A stretch of DNA of 64,000 nucleotides from assembly GCA_026419775.2 (NCBI GenBank), contig JAOPGA020000204.1, positions 1-64,000 on the forward strand. Direction: 5' to 3'. Each line of letters starts with the position of its first letter. The first letter of the stretch is position 1. Below are positions 42,815 to 54,440 of this stretch, in pieces. This DNA is from Acrasis kona (Eukaryota; Heterolobosea; Eutetramitea; Acrasida; Acrasidae). The notes under the pieces were generated by a model. The model did not search any database, was not told the DNA's origin, and worked only from the letters and a program-made list of their open reading frames with translations. Position numbers and translations under genes: made by a program.

Positions 42815-44550
42815 ATGACACGAGTTACTTTTGCCTTTTGTTTGGTCCTTTTGTTGATCACCATCGCGACAGTGATTTGTCAACAAGAAGATGTCAATAA
42901 TCCTACCGAATTTGAAACTGATAACACAGATGATGCAGTTTTGAACTCAAATGGAACAGATGTACTAACAACTCAAGCAGTTTTCTTTGGTGATCACACT
43001 CAAACACAGGTACAGTTTGGCGATGCATTTCATTAAAAATTATAAAGAAAAACAATGTACAATTACGCGTCAGAAAAGGTGATTATGAAAAATATCAATT
43101 CCAACCCATAGTTATCGGAGGCAATGCCTCTGACTCTGAAACAATGTGGAGCAAAAGTATTCGGTTTATGAATGCCCAAGTAAAATCATTGATTCAATTT
43201 TGATCTAATAATGTATAGAATAATACTTATTATGAGAGGCAGTTGAGGAATCCAGTATTGACCTTGTGGATTTTAATTTCTCGCAATCCAAAAGAAAAGT
43301 TTGAATACTCATATTCCTTAAAGAGATTCATTGAGACTGCATGGAAGTTGAACATACAAGCAACCGTAGTCAGCACCTATGATATTGATTTGTTAGCGGC
43401 TGACACCGGACTACAAAAAATTGTGTACAAGCATCAACCAGTTGAAAAAATGCCTGATGCCATCCTTCCAAGGTAAGCCTGACTCTTAGAATCTACTCAT
43501 CCTCCTACTTGATAGAATGGGTGCCAAAATTGATTATCACTCACTTGCTGTCGTTAGGCAATTTGACAAGATGGATGTACTCGTCCTCAACAACCATAAC
43601 AGTTTAGAAATATCACGGTATGTAAAGATCATTTAAAAATCATACTAATTACACCAAAGTGATAAATTGCACTCAATACAGCAATTAGCTACTTACAACC
43701 TACCAATCCCAAAAACCATGATGGCCAAGTTCCCAGTTGATACGGAAAACATTGCTCGTGAATTTGACTTCCCAGTCGTGTTGAAGGTAAAAACCACTCA
43801 CATTGTGTCAATCCTAACATTCAAAAAGAAAGTTTCAGGATCACAAGGAAAAGGTGTTATGCTTGTCAATGACAGAGATCACTTAAAGTCTCTTCAAGAA
43901 ATGATTGATGTGACCCAACCCATGATCTTCCAGGTACACTTCATAAACAGTCTACATGCAACTAACATTTTTTAGCAATACATTTCAAACTCTCGCGGAA
44001 GAGACATTAGAGTCATTGTTGTCGGCGGTAAGGTAATTGGTGCCATGATGAGACAAGCAGGTGACAATGGTTTCAAATCAAACTTCCATCAAGTAAGCAT
44101 CATCAACCTTTACAATTGTAACAATTAATCCTTTAGGGAGGTTTTGTAGAGAGTGTACAAATTTCAAGAGCTGTGGAGTGGTTAGCCATAGAAGCAGTTA
44201 GATTAATCGACTTGGATGTTGCAGGAGTTGACATTCTAATCGACACTAATTCCTACCGTATATGTGAAATCAATGCTTCGCCAGGGTTCCAAGTACGTCG
44301 AACATTTTGCGAAAATTAACACTTTTAGGGATTCGAGATGGCAACGGGCGTTGATGTTCCACAACACATTATGGACTTTATTAAACTGAGGTCAGGAGTT
44401 TGGGGAAAGAAGGTCAAGACTGAAAGTAAAAAGAAGAATGGAGGAGCGGCCGTATACATTCCAGTGAGCGCTGAGCATGTGTTACCCAAACCTTTAAAAA
44501 CAAAACAAATTTCGGTTGAGCCAAATGGCAGCCAACAAGTAGTTCATTAA
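42815..44550 (+). CDS. RimK-type ATP-grasp ligase with N-terminal signal peptide
   Basis: ATP-grasp enzyme that joins an amino acid to a carboxylate, as in RimK and animal RIMKLA/B. Exons: 42815-43014, 43074-43179, 43219-43472, 43516-43617, 43660-43796, 43829 onwards, with three more introns (borders near 43936/43978, 44094/44138, 44294/44331). Visible family blocks: SRNPKEKFEYSYSLKRFIE, LNNHNSLEISR-DK, LPIPKTMM, VVLKKVSGSQGKGV, SRGRDIRVIVVGGK, and ICEINASPGFQGFEMATG (metal-binding ExN). The unusual part is exon 1, MTRVTFAFCLVLLLITIATVIC, a clear signal peptide. Without it the first Met would be in exon 2 (SETMWSK). The basic C-terminal tail is unique. Confidence 0.8.
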
Positions 44551-44558
44551 AATTTTAT

Positions 44559-45272
44559 TTACAAATTCCTAGTGCTGTCATACATTTTAATTTTGTTTGT
44601 TTCTTCTAGTGTTAATGTTGGTAGAGAACTTCTCCTCAATAGAACAAGTGGAACCTCTAGTTCTTGTTTCTTTTGTTGACTGGTGGTGATGGGTTCCTTT
44701 TGCATGGCTTGTCCCTTTGGAGATTGTTTCTTTTGAGCTTGTATGGTTTGTATTTGTTTATTAATGTTAAGGGTGTCTTGATTCAGCTTCTTTATCAAGT
44801 CCCTCTCAGAGTCAGCTGCTTCTTGCTTTATCGATATTGAAAATTCGCTAAACCTATTTTCAGGTAAAACGGTTGTATTCTCCTTCTTGTCGCTAAATTG
44901 AGGGTCCAGTTGTATAAAAACTGGCAACGTGCTCTTCATTTCATGATAGCACTTGGCCAAGTTATTCTTATCGTCTTGAGTTAGTGGTGGTAGCTTCCCC
45001 ACTCTCCTAGAAGCGCTAGAACCAGGAGGCGATGCCATCTTTGGTGGCTTTGGTATAGGACACTTGACAGCTTCCACGCTAGCAGCTGCATTCGGTTTCT
45101 TTGGTGATTCCTCTCCATCCTCCATCTTTTGAATCTTTTGCATCACCAAATTCTTACTTTGCATAAAAGGAGGACACTTTGCAAACTCGCTGCTGCTCTC
45201 CTTCACATCCTCATCCACTTGAATCCTCAACATGCTTGTGGAAGAATTCCACCTACGCAGTGGTCTATCCAT
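44559..45272 (-). CDS. Hypothetical hydrophilic protein
   Basis: 237 aa, intronless, no signal peptide or membrane segment. Pro/Ser/Lys-rich, with a short helical stretch at about 165-195 (DLIKKLNQDTLNINKQIQTI). No family recognised. Its stop is 9 bp from that of the RimK-like gene (convergent) and its start is about 45 bp from the SEC24 stop. Confidence 0.6.
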   Translation of the reverse strand: MDRPLRRWNSSTSMLRIQVDEDVKESSSEFAKCPPFMQSKNLVMQKIQKMEDGEESPKKPNAAASVEAVKCPIPKPPKMASPPGSSASRRVGKLPPLTQDDKNNLAKCYHEMKSTLPVFIQLDPQFSDKKENTTVLPENRFSEFSISIKQEAADSERDLIKKLNQDTLNINKQIQTIQAQKKQSPKGQAMQKEPITTSQQKKQELEVPLVLLRRSSLPTLTLEETNKIKMYDSTRNL

Positions 45273-45316
45273 ATTTCAAAAAACGCTTTACAAGAAAATT
45301 CACAAAAATCAACTTT

Positions 45317-48300
45317 TTAATTACCAACATCTAATTTTCCTTGAATCTCCTTGTGCATCCAAATCAAATGCTCCACGTAATTCGTTCCATTGTGACCGAC
45401 GCGGTCCTCAATCAACCTCGCATAAAACAAAGTCTCCATCTGATCTCTCTCCTTGATCACCCTGACCATTCCTCTCCTGGCGCTCATTCGATTCAATTCG
45501 TCCACGATGGCCTTCACCCTCGCTCCCAACTCCGTGTCGACGTTCGGCTGCACCAGAGCATTACCGTCCACCTGGTCGACGCTCTCCACGCCAAACACCG
45601 CGCTCAACACGCCAGCATCGCACTGCCTGCCGACGAACCAATACATGTTCAAACCATCGCACAACAAATACAAACCATCGCTTTCAATTTTACTGGCGGT
45701 AAGGCTCAATTGAGGAGGCAATGCATATTGAATCACGTTGCCGTCGCGATCGTACCCGTCGACGATTTCGCTGGGCGGCATATTATGTAAAGAAAACAAG
45801 TACGGATAACAATACATCAACACGCTTCTGATGGGCATTTCCATCAACAAATTAAAATTATTTATTCTTTCGTCCAGCATCACGTCCGTGGCGGTCCTGA
45901 AGCAAGGACTCTTCTGTAGGCCCAGGTAATACACGGGCAACAACTTGAGCGCTTCCGGCAGCACCAACTGACCAGGCGCGCTCGCTTGGCTGCAATACTT
46001 GCGATAGGCGGTCAACACGCCGATGCTATAGTTGTTGATCATTTGTTGGACGTTCTCCAACGATTCTCTATTCTTGACCACTTGTGCAGATAGCAATCGA
46101 CTGGTCAGGGCCAACGTGGCGTCCATATCTGCCTTCTTGAACAAGCTGCTCATGGTGGTGGCCAGGTTCAATTTGGAGGTCATGACGCGCAGGCGACGAT
46201 GTCCCGTTCGAGTGGTGTAGAGCATCACGGCCTGAATAAAGTGATCGGATTGATTTTCGTCCAATTTGGAATCGTGTTTGAATTCGATTCCGAACGCGGT
46301 GTCGCTGTCGATTCCTGCCAAGTCCATTTCGTCCTCGTTGGGACTGACGTAGTGTCCGAAATACCTCCTGATGCTGATGCCGCTGCTACATCTCATCTTG
46401 ATCATGCAGTCGTATGCGGTGGGTCTCGATAAATGTCTGCGAAGGTCGCCATGGAGTCGTTCCGAATCGCGTTTGGGATCAAAGTGGTGGTACAAGTAGG
46501 TGTGACCGTTGGTGAGCTGAGTGATTTGGGTCAACGTGGACGTCTCCATGAATCCGGATCCAAACAGGTACATGTCGACCGATACCTTGGAAGATGCGCA
46601 TTGATCGCCGAACGATTTCCAGAATCCTAATTGAGGCGCGTAAAGTGATTTCTCCTTGTCGCTTCCTAATTGTTTGAAATCTTCTCTGGGTTTGATCCTT
46701 CCTTGTCCTAACGCAGGCAGTTGGCTGCTGAAGATTACGATCCTTCCTCCATGTTCCGATAATAAGGATTGAGCCGCCACCAATGCGCTTCCCATCACTT
46801 GATCCGATTCTTGACATTGTGATCCCAGGGTGATTAATTTCTCGATGAAACCTGACGACGCGACCTGATCGAAAGTGACCAATGAATCCTGTGGGAACGG
46901 AACGAAGCCGCTTCCTTCTTGGGATAGATCGCCGACCACCATCATTTGTGGATGGGTCTCGTGTAGGTTATAAAAGTGAATGCTTCTCGCGAAGGTGACG
47001 AAGGTGACCTTGCATTGAGAGAGATCCGATTCGTTGGCCACTAGTTCGTCGATAATGTTGCGTAGGGTGTTGCATACGGTTTGGAATATTTCTTGTCTCA
47101 AACTGTTGCTGCTTACATCCAATACGAATACATATGTGAGTGGTGTCGGAGGTTTGGTCACTAGATCGTTGGTTGCTACGTAGTCGACGGTTCCGTACGA
47201 AAGTTCTGGGTGCATTTCCAAATCTCTTCTCTTTCCGTATCCATCGAGGTTGCTGAGGTACCAACGAGGTACTTGGTTGTTGAAGCCGCAAAAGTTGCAA
47301 GAAAAGTCTCTTCCCATGTTGTCGAAGCGTGTGAATGGGTTGACGTAGCTGCGACACCTGTTGCAACGAACCAATTCATTGTTGGCGGTATCTACGATGG
47401 GAACGGAGTTGGGTAAGTCCGTTGGTTCTAATTCTGCTAATGGATTCAAGATGGCTCCCATGAATAGACCACTGTCGTTTAGTAGTTCTGAAAAAATGAT
47501 GAAAATGATGGGCATGCATGCTTACCTTTTGTTTGTGGAATGGCTTTTAGAGAGGCTCTGAGGATGGCAGGATGGGCTGATCCACGATCTGCTACGCTGA
47601 TTCTGACCGTACTTGATGGAGGTCCATCTTGACTGTCTGTGGTGTACTCAACCTTTTGGTACATTTTTGGATAAGTGCGCTTGGCTGGGGATGGCATTTG
47701 CGAGGGATCGATTCTACCTGCTCTTCTGCCGTAAGCGTTTGGATCTTGATAACCTTGTGGAGATACTAATCCTGGTTGCTGTTGGGGAGCTCCTTGTACC
47801 ATTGGACCTTGGAATTGTTGTTGCGGTTGTTGTTTGTATAATTGACTGGGATCAGTGGGTGGTGCATTGACTGCGGGTGGATTTGAAATCAAACGTTGTT
47901 GATTCTAATGGGATGAGTAAATAAAAGTAAGAGATTGTTGACGTACGTAGGGTTGATTGTTTTGATTGTAGTCATATTGTTGTGGTTGGCCGTACACTGG
48001 TTGACCTGCTCCTGATAGTAGCTGTTGTTGGGTTGGAGGTGCTACTAGAGTAGGTTGCTGTGGTGGTGGTTGAACGTACTGTTGATTTGGTTGATAAGCG
48101 TAGTTCTGTGTGGTTGGCGACGCGTACGATGTCTGTTTGAGTTGCTCTTGAGTTGGTGGTGGTGCGCCATAACTGGGCTGTTGTTGATATTGGTTTGGAT
48201 CATACACTTGTTGGGATTGAGCGGGATTATAATACTGCTGCGTCCCTTGTGTTGGAGGTGCATACTGTTGAGAGTATGACAGGGTATTCTGCGGGTTACT

Positions 48301-48434
48301 GTTATGCGTGTTCAAAGCAGGATTGTATGGCTGCAATTAATATTTATTAATCTCGATGAATTATGAAAAAACTTTACCTGATTTTGCTGAGCATAACCTG
48401 GATTTTGATTGTTATAACCATTGTTTTGGCTCAT
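45317..48434 (-). CDS. SEC24: Sec24, cargo-binding subunit of COPII coat
   Basis: Inner-coat protein that selects cargo for ER-to-Golgi vesicles. Four exons on the minus strand: 48378-48434, 47947-48330, 47526-47904, 45317-47487 (introns 47, 42 and 38 nt), 996 aa. The N-terminus is Pro/Gln/Asn/Tyr-rich as in other Sec24 proteins. The zinc finger CNRCRSYVNPF..CNFCGFNN, the trunk domain (TYVFVLDVS, QVMGSAL), the helical domain (TAYRKYCSQ..LVLPEALKLLPVY) and the gelsolin-like end (WFVG) follow in order. GC content of the main exon is clearly higher than in flanking genes. Confidence 0.95.
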
Positions 48435-48956
48435 CTTGATTTCTGTTCTATATTGGTCAAGAAGTGCTGTCTTCAGTTTTGCTGCCTATGAAGATGGAAA
48501 AAAAAGACAAAGTATGAGATTGTCTTTTTATATTTAGTCAACTAAATTCCTGACGTGTCAAGGGTTGATCGTCGACAAATTGTTACGTTTAGCATGTTTC
48601 TCAGTTGGAAAGTCTACGTGTAGCGTGCGCGGTTGTTCAAACACGATCGCATGACTGTGCATTGTATATTGCCACAAAAAATGTAACAAAACAGAACGAC
48701 CTGCAAGATAAATGTTAACAGAATCTACTTTGTGAACAAATAGTTATGTGAGAACAAAATCAGTTCGATGTGAGGAGATCAAGTCGATGTCAAAACAAAC
48801 AACTAGAATGTAAATTCAGATTTGTTATTAACAGAGCGATTGATAATAACAAACAGAATAAAAAACAAGACAAGCAATTGTGCAGTATGGGAAATTCCAA
48901 AAGTAGGAAATCAATAAATTATTCAATCTAAATCTATACTATAAATCTTAATCTTT
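48435..48956. other. Intergenic stretch, no supported gene
   Basis: AT-rich DNA between the SEC24 start and the stop of the M28 peptidase gene (both minus strand). No RNA gene, repeat or long frame seen. It contains the SEC24 promoter. Confidence 0.5.
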
Positions 48957-51499
48957 TTATTCACCCAAATTACAAGGTTCTACCAACAAGATATCTGCCA
49001 CAGAAACCATAACGCGTGCTTCCGCTATCCATTCCACGTTTCTCAAAGTTTGATTCAAGGCAGATGAGAAGTACTGGTGCTCTGCGCATGTACTAACTAC
49101 TCTTATCGCTGAAATACCTCCAAATGTAGAATTGTCGTGACGGTAAGCAGATACCCACACCTTCTTCTTCAAGTCATTCTCATCGTGTTGGGCACCTTGA
49201 AAATGAATCCAACTGTACGAATACAGCGCTGATGAGCTCTTTGCTTGGTTAAGAGGTATTATTTCAAATGAAGACTGTTCAAATTTATTTTTTGAATAAA
49301 CATGTACATGTGTGGAGAGTAATTTAACAGTATTACTTTGATCAATACCAACGAATAATCTATTGCTAGATTGATCGTAGTCAACAGTTATATGGGGAGT
49401 TATTTTATTAGATGCTTCAATATTGCCATTTACTAGTTTTGTATAAAAACCATTTCTTCGTTTCACTGGCCTTGAAAAGGATGGCAAGTAGAACAATTCA
49501 GTTTCATTTCTGTACTTGAAATCTTCAAGATGGTTGTTTAAAAAGTCTTCATGAATGTTGTCAAGGGAGCCTACGCCGATGTAACTTTGAGTCAAATGAC
49601 AAGATTTCTTAAAGTCAACTTGTAATTTAGAATGATCAAAGTGGTTAACGACCATATGATTAACGTGTTGCACGCTTACTCTTTTAGGTCTAAATTTACT
49701 ATATGGATGCACAAACAACCCACTGTAGATTGTAGTAGATATCGATAATACAACAAAGCAAGACAAAACGATCCATGTAGTTCTTTTTGTATTTTTCTCA
49801 AACAATAGAGGTTTAATCAAGACTATAATCCAGTTTGTCAATATCGCTGTCAACACGCTAATAATAATGTCGGTGGGTTTATCGCCAAAACGACCCATTA
49901 CAGGAACGAACAGATCCAACATACTAAAACTCAAGAACACAATGAAAAGCAGACAAGGAACATTCAAAAGCACAATCAACACACGTTTGACAAAATGGTC
50001 GCTCTCAATAAAAGAGGTCACGCTCAAAGTAACACACAACAACATGGGCAGAAAACTAGTACCAATCTTAAAATAGGTACCAACCATCAAAATCAACAAA
50101 CAAGTCAAAGTAATGGCACGATGAACAGATTTATAATCTAAAGCAAACCATTTTGTAAAAAACCGAATCGAACAAAGATTTCCAACAAGAGATGGAGCTC
50201 CATATAACAACAACGCGTAATAAGGATGCATGGAATAAAACACCATTTTACAACCAAATAACTTTGTCAATACGACAGCATTAACTACAGAAGAGACAAT
50301 TCCACAAACAAGACAACAAAACAACATGACCAACGACATGACCAACTCAAAAGTAAAAGACCTAAGCAAAGAAAACAAAGTAACAAAAACAACAGCAATA
50401 TTGATAGCACAAGCGCTCTTTGCATCCATTACGACCATATAATACGACATCAAATCATAGTATACAGCAACATTACTCTTATCTACTTCATTTCTAGATG
50501 GAAATTCATCAGTTATCGATGATAACCTCTCCATAAAGCGTAACGTATCATCTCCCATGTTCTTTATGCTCGAATGATCGACGAGATCGAACGATTCTCT
50601 CTTTGTGTGATAGGTATGTCCATTACGATAAAAAGCAACATCTAAGCCAATCATCCCTGCGTTTACAAAGTACCGATAATCAGTATCAGAAGGTACCGCA
50701 TTACTTTGAAATACATCCTGAGCAGCAACGGTTCCTAATGCGTTTTGATTTGCAAATGCATATTGGGACATGACCCATGCATTTGTGCTTTGGAATACAA
50801 TGGGTCTGCCGCCTGTACCCGCTGCTTCTAGGTTTAGAAAAACTCGAATGTGTGAACTCCAAGGATGGTTTTTTGTAAAGGCATGGGCACCTGATAACAT
50901 TGTCTCTTCTGCTCCGTTGAATAAGAATATAATTGGTCTGATCATTGAGTCGATTGTTGTTTTGCGAGATGCAATGTTTCTGATTGATTCGATCATTGTT
51001 ACTGTTGGGATTCCATCATCGTGGCACCCTGGTGATGTGTATCCGGTGTCATAGTGACTGGATATTAGTATGGTTTCGTTTGATTTGAGAGATGCAGCGG
51101 CGGTCTGGAGCCTTACAATAATGTTTGTAATGTTTGAGTAGGTAATGAGTGATTTTGACAGATGATGTCGATGATTGCCTTCGGCGTTTTGTATGTCGAT
51201 GTCAATCATCAATTCAGGAGGTGCAGTTTGCTTGATTTGTTTAATTTTGTTCATGATGAGGTCGAAGGCTTTTTTCTCATTGTCTGATCCCTATATCGTT
51301 AAAAAATACCAACGAATGTACTTACAACGAAGCGTGATCCAATATCTACACATAATTCTTTCAAGTCTTTGGCCGCCCTCTTCTCCGAGAAAATTGTTTG
51401 AGATTGTTCAATAACTGCTTTGGGGCTTTGTCTGTAATACACAAAGTTAAATACAAATAAATACAATGGTATCAATAGTACCCAACATGATGCTGTCAT
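48957..51499 (-). CDS. ERMP1: ERMP1-like M28 zinc metallopeptidase, ER membrane
   Basis: Two exons (51326-51499, 48957-51290; intron 35 nt), 835 aa. The first hydrophobic helix (VLLIPLYLFVFNFVYY) is followed by an M28 aminopeptidase domain with zinc and catalytic residues in SSHYDT, CHDDG, NGAEE, LNLEAAGTGG and YHTKRES. The block VFQSNAVPSDTDYRYF is also specific to ERMP1. About eight membrane helices follow and then a luminal-type beta domain. ERMP1 family members act in the ER on secreted or membrane proteins; the substrate is unknown. Confidence 0.9.
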
Positions 51500-51751
51500 G
51501 CGTTGCTATTTACAATATTCTTAAATTGAATTGGATGTCAAGGAGAGTTGAAGTCAAGATTATCAAGCTTAAGTTAACTAACCACGGATAAAAGAAGCTG
51601 CTGTCATTGTTCAAAGCTCGAATTCGACCATTATCTCATCAGTAGGGTCGGACTAATTGTAATAATCTTTGTAATCATGTCGCGTCCGTCGGACAAAAAT
51701 CACCGCAGCATCAGTATTAATTCTGTGCGGTAATGGAGATGTTTCAATAAA

Positions 51752-52777
51752 ATGTCAAATCAACAAAACAAAGGAGCTTATCTAACAGGTGCCAAGGTTC
51801 GTCCATTCGAAGTGAGCACGCATCCCCTACCACAACTAAAGGACAATGAAGTACTAATCAAAAACGAAGCCGTTGCACTAAACCCTGTGGACTGGAAGGT
51901 TCAAAGATCAGGATACATCGTAAACAAGTTTCCAAATGTTTTAGGATATGATCTTGCAGGAACAATTATTGAAATTGGACCCAATCAATCAAGAAACGAT
52001 TTGAAGGTTGGAGACCGTGTTTTAGCATTTACTACACAATTGGTCACACAAGACCCAAGACAAGGTGCATACCAGCAATTTGTGGCAGCCTTATCTATTG
52101 GAGTTTCAAAAATTCCAGACGAGACATCATTTGAAAGTGCATCAACCATTGGACTTGCCATATCTACAGCAGTCCATGGTCTCTACTATTCGAATTACCT
52201 AAACATTCCCCGACCAAGTGCCGACTCTAAACCACTCGGCCAAACCATTTTAATTTGGGGAGGTGCCTCGAGTGTCGGAAGTTATGCCATTCAACTTGCT
52301 TCACAATCAGGATTGAAAGTTGTGACAACAGCATCAAAAAAGCACAATGAGTATTTGACATCCTTGGGTGCATCAGCAGTGTTGGATTACAGTTCACCCA
52401 CTGTTGTTGAGGACCTGAAGAAATTAGGACCTTATGAGTATGCGTTTGACGCAATCGCCGAGCATGGCACTACAAAGAAAATAGCAGAGATTCTACAACC
52501 AAAAGGTGCGAAAGTTGCCGTCACACTTGATGTGAGTGATGAGTTGCCTGAAAATGTGAAGGCTTCCCGTGTTGGTGCAGCTTATGTACTAGATGGTGGT
52601 GAGATTAATAATTGGTTGTTCAAAGAATACATACCTAATGCACTCAAGAATGGTAAACTCATCCCGAATGTTGTTCAACTTGAAAGTGGTGGAATTGAAG
52701 GTATACAAGCTGCGTTGGACTCATTTGCTGATAAGGGCGTGTCTGGAAAAAAGATTGTACTTCGTCCTTTCGAATAA
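51752..52777 (+). CDS. MDR-family oxidoreductase (zinc-independent alcohol dehydrogenase/enoyl reductase-like)
   Basis: 341 aa, intronless. NADPH-dependent medium-chain dehydrogenase/reductase without the catalytic or structural zinc Cys residues, as in quinone oxidoreductases and fungal trans-acting enoyl reductases. Motifs: LNPVDWKVQ, GYDLAGTIIEIG, VGDRV, and the nucleotide loop WGGASSVGSYAIQLA. Substrate cannot be read from sequence. A 33-bp piece of its 3' coding part reappears just after its stop. Confidence 0.87.
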   Translation: MSNQQNKGAYLTGAKVRPFEVSTHPLPQLKDNEVLIKNEAVALNPVDWKVQRSGYIVNKFPNVLGYDLAGTIIEIGPNQSRNDLKVGDRVLAFTTQLVTQDPRQGAYQQFVAALSIGVSKIPDETSFESASTIGLAISTAVHGLYYSNYLNIPRPSADSKPLGQTILIWGGASSVGSYAIQLASQSGLKVVTTASKKHNEYLTSLGASAVLDYSSPTVVEDLKKLGPYEYAFDAIAEHGTTKKIAEILQPKGAKVAVTLDVSDELPENVKASRVGAAYVLDGGEINNWLFKEYIPNALKNGKLIPNVVQLESGGIEGIQAALDSFADKGVSGKKIVLRPFE

Positions 52778-52826
52778 ATATTTTTTAAAGTTGAAACTCA
52801 TCCCGAATGTTGTTCAACTTGAAAGT
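52655..52826. repeat. 33-bp direct repeat, coding copy plus copy beyond the stop
   Basis: Copy 1 at 52655-52687 encodes LIPNVVQLES in the oxidoreductase; copy 2 at 52794-52826 is identical (it begins AAACTCATCCCGAATG) and lies in the 3' untranslated part. An exact 33-base match 139 bp apart is unlikely by chance. Confidence 0.9.
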
Positions 52827-53286
52827 TTCTTGTGTCTTCTGTTCTATTTACAATTCTTCAGTCAACTAATAGCATGAGAATGATACCAACATGTCAAATG
52901 AACCAGGTGTCACAGTAGATGTAAAGTTAATTAGATTCGACGAAGATTTCTTATAGATTAAGATCTATCTATGACTAAATTAATGTCATCTTTCTTGTTC
53001 TATTACAATTCATTACAGCTTGACAGGTCCACTAACCGTATAAGCTTTACTGATAAGAATATGATGATATGATGCTGAGTAGAAAAGGAGACGCTATGTG
53101 AATAACAGGTATATCTATTAAACGGGAACTTTAAGAATTCATTTTTTTTGAAATCAAAAAGGTTTAGAATTCATCAACGTTCTCATATCACAGTACACTC
53201 TTTATTTTCAACGTTATACTATCTTCATTAAAGTTTCATCGCAATTATATAATAATGTACACATTTATTAGGGTTTGTATAATTTA
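52778..53286. other. Intergenic stretch carrying a possible oxidoreductase relic
   Basis: Holds copy 2 of the 33-bp repeat and, at about 52891, an ATGTCAAATGAACC start resembling the oxidoreductase start ATGTCAAATCAAC. This might be what remains of a tandem second copy. No intact gene is present. Confidence 0.4.
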
Positions 53287-53484
53287 TTAGCAGGCTAACA
53301 TGTTGGTGGTATGTTCATAGTTGATGTTGACTGCTTGGGGATGTTCTATTTGCCAAAGACTTGGTTTTGGTGCCTTTAGTCTGTTGTACTTGATTGCATT
53401 CATCCTCCTTCTCTTCTCATAAGCCTTCGTGACGGACTGTGCCTTCATCTCATCCTCCATGATTGATTGCAGGAATGTATGCAT
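53287..53484 (-). CDS. Possible small basic protein
   Basis: 65 aa from the ATG at 53482-53484 (MHTFLQSIMEDEMKAQS...). It is Lys/Arg/Asn-rich with helix-like spacing in the first half. An acceptor-like AG just upstream suggests that a 5' exon might exist. No family recognised; could be a chance frame. Confidence 0.3.
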   Translation of the reverse strand: MHTFLQSIMEDEMKAQSVTKAYEKRRRMNAIKYNRLKAPKPSLWQIEHPQAVNINYEHTTNMLAC

Positions 53485-54440
53485 CTTTTCTTTTTTCCCT
53501 GCCCTCAAAACCTGACGTGATTGTTTTTAACCATTGGTTGCGTTAGTTACAATGTAGATATTTTTCTAGGTTTTTCTTGAAATGTACCTATTACAAATAG
53601 GCTGTCATTACGACATTTTAAGACATTTTCGTGAATATAAATAAAAACAACATTTTTATTCTCAATAGGACAATCTATATTATCCCGAATAACCCACAGA
53701 ATCTAACTAATGACCAACTATTTTTACACAAATAGTTTTCCAGTCATTGGGCCCGCACTAGACGAGACAAAGTTAAACAAACGGGAGAAATGATATTGTG
53801 TATTTGCGTCAACTGTTGGCCAGGAGATTAGACTCCATCCAAACATGTTGGTCCCTTGTTATAATACAATTTGGTTGTTGTGCGATGCAAATATGTCAAC
53901 ACTTTAAATTTCTTGATGCATTTCTTCAGGGCTTTGATTTTTAAGTCGACGTGCATAATGTGAATTCCTCCACATTTTGACTTTGTTTTCGCTGGTAATA
54001 TTTTGTTTTATTACTTGGTATTCCCTCTTTACTTGTATAAACAATAAAAGTACATGATGTAACATTTACTAATGGATGTATACAAACTCTGTTCATCCAA
54101 CATCGTACCTCGCGTCCCTTGATGGTTTGTTTCCTACGAACAAAAGTTGCTGGTTTCTTATCGCTCAGTTCAAATTGACAAAGATGCCTGCCCATCAACA
54201 AGATTAAAGAGACCATCAGATGGGGTCCTACCAGATAAAATATTTACGCAGTGTTCCATAATACGGAAAGTTATCTTCTCCTCAAGGCAATTGTTCCTGA
54301 GACGCCTCCCGGTTTTTTATGGTATTACCAACGAAGTCAACTATAATTTCAATTTTCCTTTCTGAACGATTGAAACCCACCCCTTTGTTGGCACAACAGG
54401 TAAATCACACCAAATATCTATAAATTCACTATTTTACAGA
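53485..54440. other. Long intergenic stretch, no supported gene
   Basis: Nearly 1 kb. Overlapping minus-strand (53941-54216) and plus-strand (54147-54365) frames exist, but neither has a recognised domain. Some minus-strand pieces look faintly protein-like across several stops, so this may be a very old element or gene relic. I cannot name it. Confidence 0.4.

Noticed and set aside
45341-45790. Plus-strand frame antisense to SEC24
   Set aside because: High GC of SEC24 removes stops from the opposite strand; no homology is visible.
53941-54365. Possible transposase relic
   Set aside because: Faint protein-like stretches on the minus strand but no recognisable catalytic motif or terminal repeats.
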